Source: Dorea sp. D27 (GTDB lineage Bacteria; Bacillota; Clostridia; Lachnospirales; Lachnospiraceae). From it: a stretch of DNA of 64,000 bases. The notes below the pieces were generated by a model that was given only the letters and a program-made list of their open reading frames with translations, did no database searches and had not been told where the DNA came from. Below, piece by piece: positions 1 through 8,748 of this stretch (positions are counted from its first letter, which is position 1; the number at the start of each line of letters is the position of its first letter). A program made the translations under genes and the position numbers. The stretch lies in assembly GCF_001185345.1 (NCBI RefSeq), contig NZ_KQ236743.1, forward strand, positions 935,954 to 999,953, read 5' to 3'.

Positions 1-73
1 ATAGCGATATAGCTTGAGGTGACGGCTTGTGAAACCTACAAAATTTGAATTGTGTTCATTTGATATCACACAT

Positions 74-404
74 CCCCGCCCGCTATCTACTTCACTTAAC
101 AAGGGCGAGAGTGGCTATGTGACATTACTGGCCAGCGGATGAACGCTGGCTGCGTCAGCTGGATGGCAAATGATAGCAAGCTAAGTGTATACAGCACATA
201 CAGTTTAGAACGTTGTATATTATCGTAGTTAAACGTTTGCAGCGAGGCGTGCACGCTCTTCCTCATTATAATTCCATTTTGCCAAAGGTTTTCACTCGCT
301 CAGCTTTTTTATTAATATACCGGCACAGATAAATTCCTTCCGACCGCCAGTAACGTCACACAGCCGTCCCCGCCCGTGCCAGTAAAGTAGATAGCCGCTG
401 GGGA
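74..404. repeat. Imperfect 60-bp inverted repeat pair flanking about 210 bp
   Basis: Bases 74-133, read as reverse complement, match bases 345-404 at 46 of 60 positions by hand alignment, with shared blocks such as CCAGTAA, GTCACA and AAGTAGATAGC. A perfect 7-bp hairpin (GCCAGCG, hexaloop, CGCTGGC) lies just inside the left arm at 131-150. No convincing reading frame lies between the arms. It may be a decayed mobile-element remnant or part of a structured transcript. The family is not recognised. Confidence 0.6.
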
Positions 405-576
405 GGCAGGGGACAGATGCGAAGGTGTAAGCGGGAGGGACGGAGAATCCTCACCAGATTCCTTGGCTTGTGGGATGAGAGCCGCTATCGGCGAACAGTC
501 CACAGGCTTAGGAATCTGTGTGAGAGTCGCAGTTCCCGGACGCATCGCAGCATCTGCCCCCTGCCTCCCCAGCGGC
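394..576. other. Long nested hairpin, candidate structured RNA or mobile-element end
   Basis: Bases 394-420 pair with 550-576 at 26 of 27 positions. Inside, 450-474 pair with 499-524 with only a few wobbles and one or two defects, and the apex 481-492 can form a small GCCG/CGGC hairpin. The first 11 bases of the outer stem (394-404) also belong to the right arm of the 74-404 inverted repeat, so the two folds exclude one another. Short frames on both strands here look like artefacts of the GC-rich pairing. Together with the 74-404 repeat this is all that can be seen in the gene-free stretch 1-718. No known RNA family is recognised. Confidence 0.5.
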
Positions 577-718
577 GTCCTATTTTACGAAACCCCCATT
601 TGGAGGGATTTCAAGAAATATTAAGAAAATCCAATCCGTTTCTTCATGTTTTTAAGATATACTTTTAGACATCCACAGCTTACAGCAGCAATTACCCTAT
701 CTTGAAAGGACGAAGAAG

Positions 719-1342
719 ATGATTTATTTTTTAGGTACAATCTATCCTTATGTATGTGTTCTCGTACCATGTATGCTCTGCCAGATATATATGGCCAGGA
801 AAGGCAGATCCAGAGTTTGGCCGGTCCACTTGATCTGGACATATATTTTTCTCATTTATACCTCTATGGCTTTTTCTGTAACCGGCAGCGGAAGCATCTG
901 GGATTTTGGAGCATTCGGCGATCTGATCCGGCTGGATGAGATCAACCTTATTCCGTTCACCGATGGGGTCGGCTTTGGACAGATCATGAATGCGTTCATG
1001 TTCATGCCGTTTGGATTTCTCGTCCCGTTCATATGGACGGAGCGCCGCCGCCTTTTAAAGGTAGCAGCAGCCGGAGCATGCCTCTCGACGGCGATTGAGC
1101 TGTGCCAGCTATTTAATAGAAGAGTGACGGATGTAGAAGATGTGATTATGAATACGTTGGGGACAATCGCTGGTTTTGCAGTATGGGCGGCGTTCAGCAA
1201 GATAACAGGTGGAAATGGCAGAGAGAATCAGAGTACAAGGACAGTGGCACTTGCTGCAAATGAGATGGAAATATATCTTGTGCTGGCTTTGCTCGGCCGT
1301 TTTTTCTTCTATAATTGGAGAGCGCTGCTACAGTGGTACTGA
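719..1342 (+). CDS. VanZ-like family membrane protein
   Basis: This 207-residue membrane protein belongs to the VanZ-like family (named after the teicoplanin-resistance protein, but mostly of unknown function). It has hydrophobic segments near residues 2-22, 35-55, 85-105, 115-130 and 140-160. Family signatures are visible: LIPF near residue 78, MNAFMFMPFGF near 91-101, an ELCQ motif, and the R-x-x-D-x-x-D-x-x-x-N-x-x-G pattern near 135-148. The ATG follows AAAGGA at a suitable distance. It appears to stand alone, downstream of the folded gene-free region and upstream of the RpiR promoter. There is no vancomycin-resistance cluster nearby, so a resistance role should not be assumed. Confidence 0.85.
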   Translation: MIYFLGTIYPYVCVLVPCMLCQIYMARKGRSRVWPVHLIWTYIFLIYTSMAFSVTGSGSIWDFGAFGDLIRLDEINLIPFTDGVGFGQIMNAFMFMPFGFLVPFIWTERRRLLKVAAAGACLSTAIELCQLFNRRVTDVEDVIMNTLGTIAGFAVWAAFSKITGGNGRENQSTRTVALAANEMEIYLVLALLGRFFFYNWRALLQWY

Positions 1343-1384
1343 TTAGAAATAACAAATATGCTGTAATCCCTCTTGCCAAACATA

Positions 1385-1413
1385 TTGAAGAATATGGTAA
1401 ACTGGTATATAAT
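1385..1413 (+). promoter_or_regulatory. Sigma-A promoter for the RpiR-flavoprotein pair
   Basis: TTGAAG, a 17-base spacer and a perfect TATAAT (1408-1413) lie about 40 bases ahead of the RpiR start codon. Confidence 0.6.
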
Positions 1414-1451
1414 TAATTGTTACGAAATATGGAAGAAAAGGAATATGTGGC

Positions 1452-2375
1452 ATGGGAAGTAAAAACGAGCTGTTGCAGAAAATAGACGAAAAATATAAGA
1501 AATTCAGCAAGGGTCAAAAGAAACTGGCTGAATTCATCCGCGAGGAATATGACAAAGCAGCATTTCTCACCGCGGCCAGGATGGGGGAAGAAGTGGGCGT
1601 CAGCGAGTCCACGGTCGTCCGGTTTGCCACCGCTCTTGGATATGAAGGATATCCGGGATTTCAGAAGGCGCTTGGGGAGCTTGTGAGAACAAAGCTCAAC
1701 TCTATCCAGAGGATGGAAGTGACCTATGGGAGAATCAGCCAGGGAGAGATACTGAATACGGTGCTCCAGTCAGATATTGAGAAGATAAAGCTGACGATGG
1801 GGGCGATAGACCACGAGACATTTGAGATGGCAGTGGATACGATATTGAATGCCAGGCGTATCTATGTCATCGGCATACGGAGCTGTGCGCCGCTGGCCAG
1901 TTTCCTGAGCTTTTATCTGAATCTGATATGCCCTGATGTCAAAGCGGTAAACACGAACAGCTCGAGTGAAATATTTGAACAGCTCATACGTATCAGTGAA
2001 GACGATGTCATTATCGGCATCAGCTTTCCAAGGTATTCCATGCGGACGCTGAAGGCGCTGGAATTTGCCAGCAACCGCAAGGCTAAGGTAATTACGCTTA
2101 CGGACAGCATCCATTCTCCGATGAACCTGTATTCTTCCTGCAACCTGATTGCAAGAAGTGATATGGCGTCCATCGTTGATTCTCTCGTCGCCCCCTTAAG
2201 CGTAGTCAATGCCCTGGTCGTCGCCCTCTGCATGAAGAAGCAGAACGAGGTGATAACGACGCTGGAGACGCTGGAGGAGATATGGGACGAGTATCAGGTG
2301 TACAGCAAGGACGAGCTGAATATGGTAAAGAATAAAGTGGAACTGAATGGTTCTGAAGAGACGGGCAGGGAATAG
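1452..2375 (+). CDS. MurR/RpiR family transcriptional regulator
   Basis: This 307-residue regulator has an N-terminal RpiR helix-turn-helix (about residues 5-80, with the pattern AxxxGVSESTVVRFATALGYEGYPGF) followed by a SIS sugar-phosphate binding domain (about 115-250, around IYVIGIRSCAPLASFL and DDVIIGISFPRYS). Proteins of this family sense phosphosugars and control sugar or amino-sugar genes. No sugar operon adjoins it, so its target is unknown. It has its own consensus-like promoter, and its stop codon touches the next gene, so the flavoprotein downstream is probably co-transcribed. The C-terminal 35 residues are charged and outside the SIS domain. Confidence 0.9.
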   Translation: MGSKNELLQKIDEKYKKFSKGQKKLAEFIREEYDKAAFLTAARMGEEVGVSESTVVRFATALGYEGYPGFQKALGELVRTKLNSIQRMEVTYGRISQGEILNTVLQSDIEKIKLTMGAIDHETFEMAVDTILNARRIYVIGIRSCAPLASFLSFYLNLICPDVKAVNTNSSSEIFEQLIRISEDDVIIGISFPRYSMRTLKALEFASNRKAKVITLTDSIHSPMNLYSSCNLIARSDMASIVDSLVAPLSVVNALVVALCMKKQNEVITTLETLEEIWDEYQVYSKDELNMVKNKVELNGSEETGRE

Positions 2376-2377
2376 TG

Positions 2378-3610
2378 ATGGGCAGGGTATTGATAACAGG
2401 CGGAGGTGCGGCAGGAATGTACGCAGGTATCGCCGCCGCCGAAAACGGGCATGATGTCCACATATATGAAAAGAATGACAGGCTTGGAAAGAAGCTGTTC
2501 ATCACGGGAAAGGGAAGATGCAACATTACGAATGCCTGTGATATGGACGGGCTGTTTGACGCGGTCGTAAGTAATTCCAAGTTCCTATACAGCAGCTTTT
2601 ACGGCTGTACGAATCAAGATGTGATTGCATTTTTTGAGAGGATTGGCGTGAGGACGAAGGTGGAAAGAGGAGACAGGGTGTTTCCCGCCTCTGACCGCTC
2701 CTCTGACGTCATCCGCGGACTTGAGAGGGAACTGGCGCGGCTTGGGGCACACGTGCATCTCAGGACGGCGGTTAAGCATATAGTGGAGCAAGAAGGACAT
2801 TTTAAAGAGATTGTGCTGGAAGACGGGACAAAAGCTGCAGGGGATGCCTGCATCGTTGCGACAGGCGGATTGTCATACGAGTCTACCGGTTCGGACGGAG
2901 ACGGATTCCGGTTCGCCAGAAGTCTTGCGCATACGGTATCAGAATGTATGCCGTCGCTCGTACCGATGGAGTGCAAAGAAGAATGGATAGGAGAGCTTCA
3001 GGGGCTTTCTCTGCGCAATGTAAGAGCATCCATTTATGATGGGAAGAAAAAGCTGTATGAAGACTTTGGAGAGATGCTGTTCACCCACTATGGAGTGAGC
3101 GGCCCACTCATGCTCACGGCCAGCAGCTATGTGGGAAAGAAGCTGAAAGACAGGGAGCTGCGGCTTGAGGTTGACCTGAAGCCGGCCTTGTCGGAAGCGC
3201 AGCTTGACCAGCGTGTGTGCAGAGACTTTGAAGAGAATCAAAACCGGCAGTTTAAAAATGCGGTCGGAAGGTTATTTCCCGCAAAGCTAATTCCGGTAAT
3301 GATAAGATTGAGCGGTATTGATCCTGACAAGAAGGTCAATGTGATTACGAAAGAGGAGCGTCTCCAATTCGTATATCTCATTAAGCATCTGCCGGCCACG
3401 CTGACCGGGCTCCGTGATTATCGGGAAGCCATCATCACGAAGGGAGGCGTCCGGACGAAAGAAGTCGACCCGGGCACGATGGAATCGAAGCTTGTAAAGG
3501 GGCTGTATTTTGCCGGGGAGGTATTGGATCTGGATGCGTTGACCGGAGGCTTCAATCTGCAGATTGCCTGGTCCACCGGTTATGCGGCGGGGAAAGGCAT
3601 AACGGTTTAG
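2378..3610 (+). CDS. HI0933/BaiN-type NAD(P)/FAD-dependent oxidoreductase
   Basis: This flavoprotein of about 410 residues has an N-terminal FAD Rossmann motif (LITGGGAAGMYAGIAAA) and the family signatures GKKLFITGKGRCNITN and, at the C-terminus, GLYFAGEVLDLDALTGGFNLQIAWSTG. The HI0933 family is widespread. A member in Clostridium scindens was named BaiN and linked to bile-acid 7-dehydroxylation, but the natural substrate of most members is unknown. The chosen ATG gives the usual M-x-x-VLITGGG start. A GTG at 2375, overlapping the RpiR stop codon, is an alternative. There is no strong ribosome site, which fits translational coupling to the regulator. It converges on the DUF305 gene with only 11 bases between them. 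Confidence 0.88.
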   Translation: MGRVLITGGGAAGMYAGIAAAENGHDVHIYEKNDRLGKKLFITGKGRCNITNACDMDGLFDAVVSNSKFLYSSFYGCTNQDVIAFFERIGVRTKVERGDRVFPASDRSSDVIRGLERELARLGAHVHLRTAVKHIVEQEGHFKEIVLEDGTKAAGDACIVATGGLSYESTGSDGDGFRFARSLAHTVSECMPSLVPMECKEEWIGELQGLSLRNVRASIYDGKKKLYEDFGEMLFTHYGVSGPLMLTASSYVGKKLKDRELRLEVDLKPALSEAQLDQRVCRDFEENQNRQFKNAVGRLFPAKLIPVMIRLSGIDPDKKVNVITKEERLQFVYLIKHLPATLTGLRDYREAIITKGGVRTKEVDPGTMESKLVKGLYFAGEVLDLDALTGGFNLQIAWSTGYAAGKGITV

Positions 3611-3621
3611 ATCCGGACCTG

Positions 3622-4329
3622 CTAGTGATGGCTGTGAGTATCATCCGACAGCCGTTTCAATATTTCCTGCATCTGGGTAATTTCATTCTGCTGCGCTTCT
3701 ATGATGTTTTCTGCAAGCGCGGTCACCTTTTCATTGTCCGTGTTGCCGACGATAGCCTGCGCCATGTCCACCGCCATCTGATGATGCATGATCATTCCTT
3801 CTGCGAATGCAGTTTCTACATTGGCAGAGGTTTCGTGTGAGGAATGGGCGGAGTGATGGGCGGAAAGCATGGTTCCGTATGCGTCCAGATATGCCTGTTC
3901 CTGTTCCGGATCCTCTGTTCCGTCTTTTTTCAAATCTTCGATATAAGACTGCATCTGCGCAATCTCTTCCTTCTGTATCCGGACAATGTATTCCGCGAGC
4001 TTTTTCAGCTCTGCATCCTCACCACCGTACTTTAGATAGCTTTCAGACATCGAGACAGCAGCCTCATGGTGAGGAATCATCCCGTTCAGAAAGTCCAGGG
4101 CAGCGTTGCCTGCCGGCTGCACATCTTCCATGTCTTCCATCATTTTATTCATGAGGATGTCCTGCTCTTCCATATAGCTGCCGAGAGCTTCTTCTGCGGC
4201 AGGTCCTTCTGGGACAGTGTCGTCGGACCGTGTTCTGCTGTCTTTGCCAAAAGCTGCCCAGATGATAAGCAGGATGATGATAAGTATAGCGATGATGCCG
4301 CTTGTCCAGTAAATTGTCTTTTTATTCAT
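3622..4329 (-). CDS. DUF305 (CopM-like) membrane-anchored protein with two DUF305 repeats
   Basis: A single N-terminal membrane anchor (about residues 6-25, Ile/Leu-rich) is followed by an acidic linker and two DUF305 repeats. These carry the signatures HHEAAVSMSES (near residue 83) and HHQMAVDMAQ (near 183). The C-terminus ends in THSHH. DUF305 proteins are four-helix, histidine- and methionine-rich extracytoplasmic proteins, some of which bind copper, so a metal-handling role is plausible but not shown. The ATG at 4329 is preceded by GGAGG with ideal spacing. A longer frame upstream lacks a ribosome site. The gene stands alone, convergent with the flavoprotein. Acidic residues and many Met and Gln residues are conspicuous. 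Confidence 0.88.
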   Translation of the reverse strand: MNKKTIYWTSGIIAILIIILLIIWAAFGKDSRTRSDDTVPEGPAAEEALGSYMEEQDILMNKMMEDMEDVQPAGNAALDFLNGMIPHHEAAVSMSESYLKYGGEDAELKKLAEYIVRIQKEEIAQMQSYIEDLKKDGTEDPEQEQAYLDAYGTMLSAHHSAHSSHETSANVETAFAEGMIMHHQMAVDMAQAIVGNTDNEKVTALAENIIEAQQNEITQMQEILKRLSDDTHSHH

Positions 4330-4574
4330 AACTAACCTCCATATGATTAACATGCCCAAATATACCGCAAGTATGTAAAATGGATGAAAGCTGTATTTTA
4401 CATAAACGAATCTTGCAGCCTATCCGTAAAAAAACTCTTGTCCATCGTGAAATTGTACGATATACTGAATGCGTTGGGTCAGCCATACTATACTTATAGG
4501 TGATCTGATCGGTAGTAGAGAGGTAAGCCCATATATTATTATAAAATTGAGTCAGGAACAGATGAGGAGTTAAG

Positions 4575-5231
4575 ATGGGATATAACATAGCGATTGACGG
4601 GCCGGCAGGCGCCGGGAAGAGCACGATAGCCAAGCTGGTGGCTGAAAAGAAGGGATACATCTATGTGGATACCGGCGCGCTGTACCGGGGGCTGGCAGTT
4701 CATTTTCTGGACAGAGGGATTGACCCTTCTGACAAGGAAATGATTATAGAAGCGTGTAAAGACGCGGATGTGACGATCCGATATGAAAAGGGAATCCAGC
4801 AGATATATCTGAATGGTGAAAATATTACGTCCAGACTCCGTACGGAAGAGGCTGGCAATATGGCTTCTGTGAGCTCAGCCGTGCCGGAAGTGCGGACAAA
4901 GCTTCTGGAGCTGCAGCGTAGTCTGGCGTCGGAGCAGGATGTAGTTATGGACGGAAGGGACATCGGCACATGCGTGCTGCCTGATGCAGATGTGAAGGTA
5001 TACCTTACAGCGAGCGTGGAGACGAGGGCGAAGAGGCGCTATGAGGAACTGAAGGCGAAGGGCGCCGACTGTGTGTTCTCTGAGATAGCTTCAGACATAG
5101 AAGCAAGGGACAGGCGCGACATGACGCGTGAGACGGCCCCGTTAAAGCAGGCGGAAGATGCGGTTCTCATCGACAGCTCGGACATGACGATACCGGAAGT
5201 TGTCGAGACGATTGCCCGTCTGTGCCGATAA
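4575..5231 (+). CDS. cmk: Cytidylate kinase
   Basis: This cytoplasmic kinase of 218 residues phosphorylates CMP and dCMP with ATP. It has the P-loop GPAGAGKST at residues 9-17, the YVDTGALYR substrate segment near residues 30-38, DGRDIGT near 126-132, and the R-x-x-x-D-x-x-R-x-x-A-P pattern of the LID region near 180-195. Length and order of motifs are normal for the family. The ATG follows GAGGAG. It is the first gene of the conserved clostridial order cmk-ispH-rpsA. Confidence 0.97.
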   Translation: MGYNIAIDGPAGAGKSTIAKLVAEKKGYIYVDTGALYRGLAVHFLDRGIDPSDKEMIIEACKDADVTIRYEKGIQQIYLNGENITSRLRTEEAGNMASVSSAVPEVRTKLLELQRSLASEQDVVMDGRDIGTCVLPDADVKVYLTASVETRAKRRYEELKAKGADCVFSEIASDIEARDRRDMTRETAPLKQAEDAVLIDSSDMTIPEVVETIARLCR

Positions 5232-5249
5232 GTGAAGAGGAAGGAACAT

Positions 5250-6107
5250 ATGAAAATTGAACTGGCGAAAACTGCGGGGTTCTGCTTTGGTGTAAAGCGG
5301 GCGGTGGAAACGGTGTATGAACAGATCCGGCAGCATGAAGGGGAGAAGATATATACGTACGGGCCCATCATCCACAACGAAGAAGTCATAAAAGATATGA
5401 AGCGGTACGGCGTGGAAGTGCTGGAGGCGGAAGAAGAACTTGACAGCGTCGAGGAGGGAATCGTCATCATCCGGTCCCATGGCGTGCCGAAGCGGGTCTG
5501 TGACAGGCTTGACCAAAAAGGCATCGTCTATGTGGACGCGACATGCCCCTTCGTGAAAAAAATCCATAATATAGTCAGAGAAGAAAGCGGCAGGGGGGCG
5601 CACATCGTCATCATAGGAAACAGCGCGCACCCGGAGGTGGAGGGCATCAGAGGCTGGGCCAGAGATAACGTTACGGTCATCGAAAATGCCCGGGAAGCTG
5701 AGGACTTTATTATAGAAGAAAGAGGATGCCGAATCTGTGTAGTGGCGCAGACGACATTTAATTACAATAAATTCAAAGATTTAGTTGAAATTATCGTAAA
5801 AAAGGGGTATGATATAATTGTTTTAAATACGATTTGCAATGCAACCAAGGAGCGTCAGGAAGAGGCACGGGACATTGCAGACAGAGTAGAGGCGATGCTT
5901 GTCATCGGCGACAGGCGCAGTTCCAATACCCAGAAGCTATTTGAAATCTGCAGCGATGCATGTAAGGATACGTACTATATACAGACACTTGACGATTTGG
6001 ATATGAATCAATTAAGGTCCGTGGAAACAGTAGGTATTACAGCAGGGGCATCCACGCCCAATAAAATAATTGAGGAGGTTCAAAATAATGTCAGAATTAA
6101 CTTTTGA
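5250..6107 (+). CDS. ispH: 4-hydroxy-3-methylbut-2-enyl diphosphate reductase IspH
   Basis: IspH (LytB) carries out the last step of the MEP isoprenoid pathway, reducing HMBPP to IPP and DMAPP with a 4Fe-4S cluster. The expected three cluster cysteines are visible: in GFCFGVKRA (residue 12), DATCPFV and NTICNATKERQ. The histidine motifs RSHGVP and GNSAHPEVEG are also present. The chosen ATG has AGGAAGGAA just upstream and gives the conserved MKIELAKTAGFCFGVKRA start. The gene begins 18 bases after cmk, and its 3' end overlaps rpsA by 20 bases in another frame. In some clostridia IspH and S1 are one fused polypeptide. Here they are separate but overlapping. Confidence 0.96.
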   Translation: MKIELAKTAGFCFGVKRAVETVYEQIRQHEGEKIYTYGPIIHNEEVIKDMKRYGVEVLEAEEELDSVEEGIVIIRSHGVPKRVCDRLDQKGIVYVDATCPFVKKIHNIVREESGRGAHIVIIGNSAHPEVEGIRGWARDNVTVIENAREAEDFIIEERGCRICVVAQTTFNYNKFKDLVEIIVKKGYDIIVLNTICNATKERQEEARDIADRVEAMLVIGDRRSSNTQKLFEICSDACKDTYYIQTLDDLDMNQLRSVETVGITAGASTPNKIIEEVQNNVRINF

Positions 6108-7218
6108 ACAAATGTTAGAAGAGTCTTTTAAGACAATCAGAAACGGTGAGGTAGTAGATGGTACGGTCATCGATGTGAAGCCGGATGAAATCATCTTGAA
6201 TATAGGTTACAAGGCGGATGGTATCATTACAAGAAGCGAGTATACGAATGAACCGAACGTCGATCTTACTACAATGGTTTCTGTCGGCGATGAGATGACG
6301 GCGAAGGTCTTAAAGGTAAATGACGGTGAAGGTCAAGTGCTGCTGACATATAAGAGGCTGGCGGCCGAAAAAGGCAATGAAAGACTGAAAGAGGCCTATG
6401 AGAACAAAGAAGTTCTGAAAGCGCCTGTTGCACAGATTCTCGGCGGCGGCTTAAGTGTCGTAATTGAAGAGGCAAGAGTTTTTATCCCTGCGAGCCTTGT
6501 ATCAGATACTTATGAGAAAGACTTAAGCAAATATCAGGATAAGGAGATTGAGTTTGTCATCAGCGAATTCAATCCAAGAAGAAACAGAGTCATAGGTGAC
6601 AGGAGACAGCTTCTTGTCGCTGCGAGGGCAGAAAAGCAGAAAGAGTTGTTCGAGAAGCTTCAGATTGGCGATGCTGTCGAAGGAACTGTTAAAAATGTGA
6701 CAGATTTCGGGGCGTTTATCGATTTGGGCGGAGTCGATGGGCTCCTTCACATATCTGAGATGTCATGGGGACGTGTAGAGAATCCGAAGAAAGTATTCCA
6801 GGTCGGAGATACCGTTAAGGTATTGATCAAGGATATCAACGATACGAAGATTGCGCTGAGCCTTAAGTTCCCGGAGACAAATCCATGGGCGAACGCATCT
6901 GAGGATTACGCGGTCGGAACAAGTATTACAGGAAGAGTGGCCAGGATGACTGACTTTGGAGCGTTTGTAGAACTTGCGCCGGGTGTGGATGCACTGCTTC
7001 ATGTGTCACAGATTTCCCGGGCACATGTAGACAAACCGTCTGATGTACTGTCGGTCGGACAGCAGATTACGGCCAAAATCGTGGATTTGAACGAGGCGGA
7101 AAAGAAGATCAGCCTGAGCATGAAAGCGTTGGAACCGGACACACCGGTACAGGAAAGTGTAGAAGAAGTTGGGGATGATGCGCCAGAGTCATACGAGGAG
7201 ACAACAACTGAAGAATAA
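6088..7218 (+). CDS. rpsA: Ribosomal protein S1 homologue
   Basis: This 376-residue protein is built of four S1 RNA-binding folds (approximately 15-85, 100-165, 187-255 and 272-340). The third and fourth are the most canonical, with DFGAFIDLGGVDGLLHISEMSW and DFGAFVELAPGVDALLHVSQIS. The C-terminal tail is acidic. It is shorter than the six-domain proteobacterial S1, as usual in Firmicutes. The ATG follows GAGGAGG placed inside the end of ispH, so the two are translationally coupled. An upstream TTG at 6070 is unlikely because the ribosome site lies after it. An intrinsic terminator follows. Confidence 0.94.
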   Translation: MSELTFEQMLEESFKTIRNGEVVDGTVIDVKPDEIILNIGYKADGIITRSEYTNEPNVDLTTMVSVGDEMTAKVLKVNDGEGQVLLTYKRLAAEKGNERLKEAYENKEVLKAPVAQILGGGLSVVIEEARVFIPASLVSDTYEKDLSKYQDKEIEFVISEFNPRRNRVIGDRRQLLVAARAEKQKELFEKLQIGDAVEGTVKNVTDFGAFIDLGGVDGLLHISEMSWGRVENPKKVFQVGDTVKVLIKDINDTKIALSLKFPETNPWANASEDYAVGTSITGRVARMTDFGAFVELAPGVDALLHVSQISRAHVDKPSDVLSVGQQITAKIVDLNEAEKKISLSMKALEPDTPVQESVEEVGDDAPESYEETTTEE

Positions 7219-7247
7219 TGCGGCATATGATCCATGTCGAAATAAGG

Positions 7248-7277
7248 AGATAGAGGCTGTATAGTCTCTATCTTTTA
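7248..7277 (+). terminator. Intrinsic terminator after rpsA
   Basis: AGATAGAG and CTCTATCT form a perfect 8-bp stem with a 10-base loop, followed by TTTTAT. An outer TGTCGAAA/TTTCGACA pair brackets it. Confidence 0.8.
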
Positions 7278-7398
7278 TATGTTAAAATTTCGACAAGATG
7301 TACTTGGAAATATACAAAGAATTGCCTGTATTCACTGGATTAAGCGGGCATTTTCTTGTATAGTATATAAAGAGAAAACAGGAAGGAAGGAAAAAGGG

Positions 7399-8718
7399 AT
7401 GGCATTGTTAACATTTAAGGGTGGCGTACACCCGGATGACGGCAAAAGCCTGGCGAAAGATAAGGCAATTGTCGAAGTAAATCCGAAAGGTGATCTGGTT
7501 TATCCGGTTTCCCAGCATATCGGAGCACCTGCCAGTCCGATTGTCGAGGTGGGTGAACGTGTATTAAAAGGACAGAAGATTGCGGAAGCCGGGGGATTCG
7601 TATCTGCACCGGTCTATTCTTCTGTGTCCGGTACAGTCAAGGCAATTGAGCCGCATCTGAATCCGACAGGAGCAACGGTGAATTGTATCGTGGTTGAGAA
7701 TGACGGCGCGTATGAAGAAGTTGAGTATAAGCCTGCAAAGCCTCTGGAAGAGATGGCAAAAGAAGATATATTAAACGCAATCGGGGAGGCTGGAGTCGTC
7801 GGAATGGGAGGCGCAGGATTCCCTACAAGGGTGAAGCTTTCGCCGAAAGAGCCGGACAAGATTGATTATATTATTGCAAACTGTGCGGAATGTGAACCTT
7901 ACATAACTGCCGACTACAGACGTATGATAGAGACTCCGGAGAAGATTGTCGGAGGCATGAAGATGGTCCTTAAGCTGTTTGACAACGCGAAGGGGATCTT
8001 CGGCGTAGAGGATAATAAGCCGGATTGTATAGAAAAGCTCAGGGAGCTGACGAAAGATGAGCCGAGGATGGAAGTGATGGCGCTGAAGACGAAGTATCCA
8101 CAGGGTGGAGAGCGTCAGCTTATCTATGCGACAACAGGGAGAGCCATCAATTCTGCTATGCTGCCTGCAGACGCGGGTTGCGTGGTGGACAATGTGGAGA
8201 CGATGATCAACATCTACCAGGCAGTGGCAGAGGGTAGGCCGTCGATAGACCGTGTCGTTACTGTGAGCGGAGACGCTGTTAACGAACCGGGCAATTTTAA
8301 AGTCCTGTTCGGAACGAATCAGGCGGAGCTTATAGAAGCGGCCGGCGGATTCAAGGAAGAGCCCGAGAAAGTGATATCAGGAGGTCCTATGATGGGATTC
8401 TCGATGTTTACGCTGGATGTCCCGATTACGAAGACGAATTCTTCGATTCTCTGCCTTACGAAGGATGAGGTTGCCAAGTATGAACCGACCGCATGCATCA
8501 ATTGCGGCCGATGCGTGGACGCCTGTCCAAGCAGGCTGATTCCTTCAAGACTGGCTGATTATGCGGAGCATCACGATGAAGAGACATTTACAAAACAGGA
8601 AGGGCTTGAGTGTATGGAATGCGGTTCATGCAGTTATGTATGTCCGGCAAAGCGTCCGCTGAAGCAGTCCATTGGTTCTATGAGAAAAATTGCGATGGCC
8701 AACCGCAAGAAAAAATAA
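7399..8718 (+). CDS. rnfC: Rnf complex subunit RnfC
   Basis: RnfC is the membrane-associated NADH-binding subunit of the ferredoxin:NAD+ oxidoreductase that couples electron flow to ion pumping. The 439-residue protein has the RnfC N-terminal barrel (GGVHPDDGK), the NADH/FMN-binding core with GMGGAGFPTRVKL and NCAECEPYITAD, and two 4Fe-4S motifs, CINCGRCVDACP (about 366-377) and CMECGSCSYVCP (about 405-416). The ATG giving MALLTFKGGVHP is preceded by GGAAGGAAGG; a longer upstream frame is not supported. It is the first gene of the compact rnfCDGEAB operon, after a 180-base gap holding the rpsA terminator. Confidence 0.96.
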   Translation: MALLTFKGGVHPDDGKSLAKDKAIVEVNPKGDLVYPVSQHIGAPASPIVEVGERVLKGQKIAEAGGFVSAPVYSSVSGTVKAIEPHLNPTGATVNCIVVENDGAYEEVEYKPAKPLEEMAKEDILNAIGEAGVVGMGGAGFPTRVKLSPKEPDKIDYIIANCAECEPYITADYRRMIETPEKIVGGMKMVLKLFDNAKGIFGVEDNKPDCIEKLRELTKDEPRMEVMALKTKYPQGGERQLIYATTGRAINSAMLPADAGCVVDNVETMINIYQAVAEGRPSIDRVVTVSGDAVNEPGNFKVLFGTNQAELIEAAGGFKEEPEKVISGGPMMGFSMFTLDVPITKTNSSILCLTKDEVAKYEPTACINCGRCVDACPSRLIPSRLADYAEHHDEETFTKQEGLECMECGSCSYVCPAKRPLKQSIGSMRKIAMANRKKK

Positions 8719-8748
8719 ACTAGAAATGAGAGGAAGAGGTGAACTAAC

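Noticed and set aside
312-668. Short open frames on both strands in the first 700 bases
   Set aside because: They lie over long inverted repeats, have odd composition (Pro, Ser, Arg) and no ribosome sites. They are by-products of GC-rich pairing.
719-1342. Glycopeptide resistance gene
   Set aside because: VanZ-like proteins are common and mostly unrelated to resistance. No vanHAX or vanRS genes are nearby.
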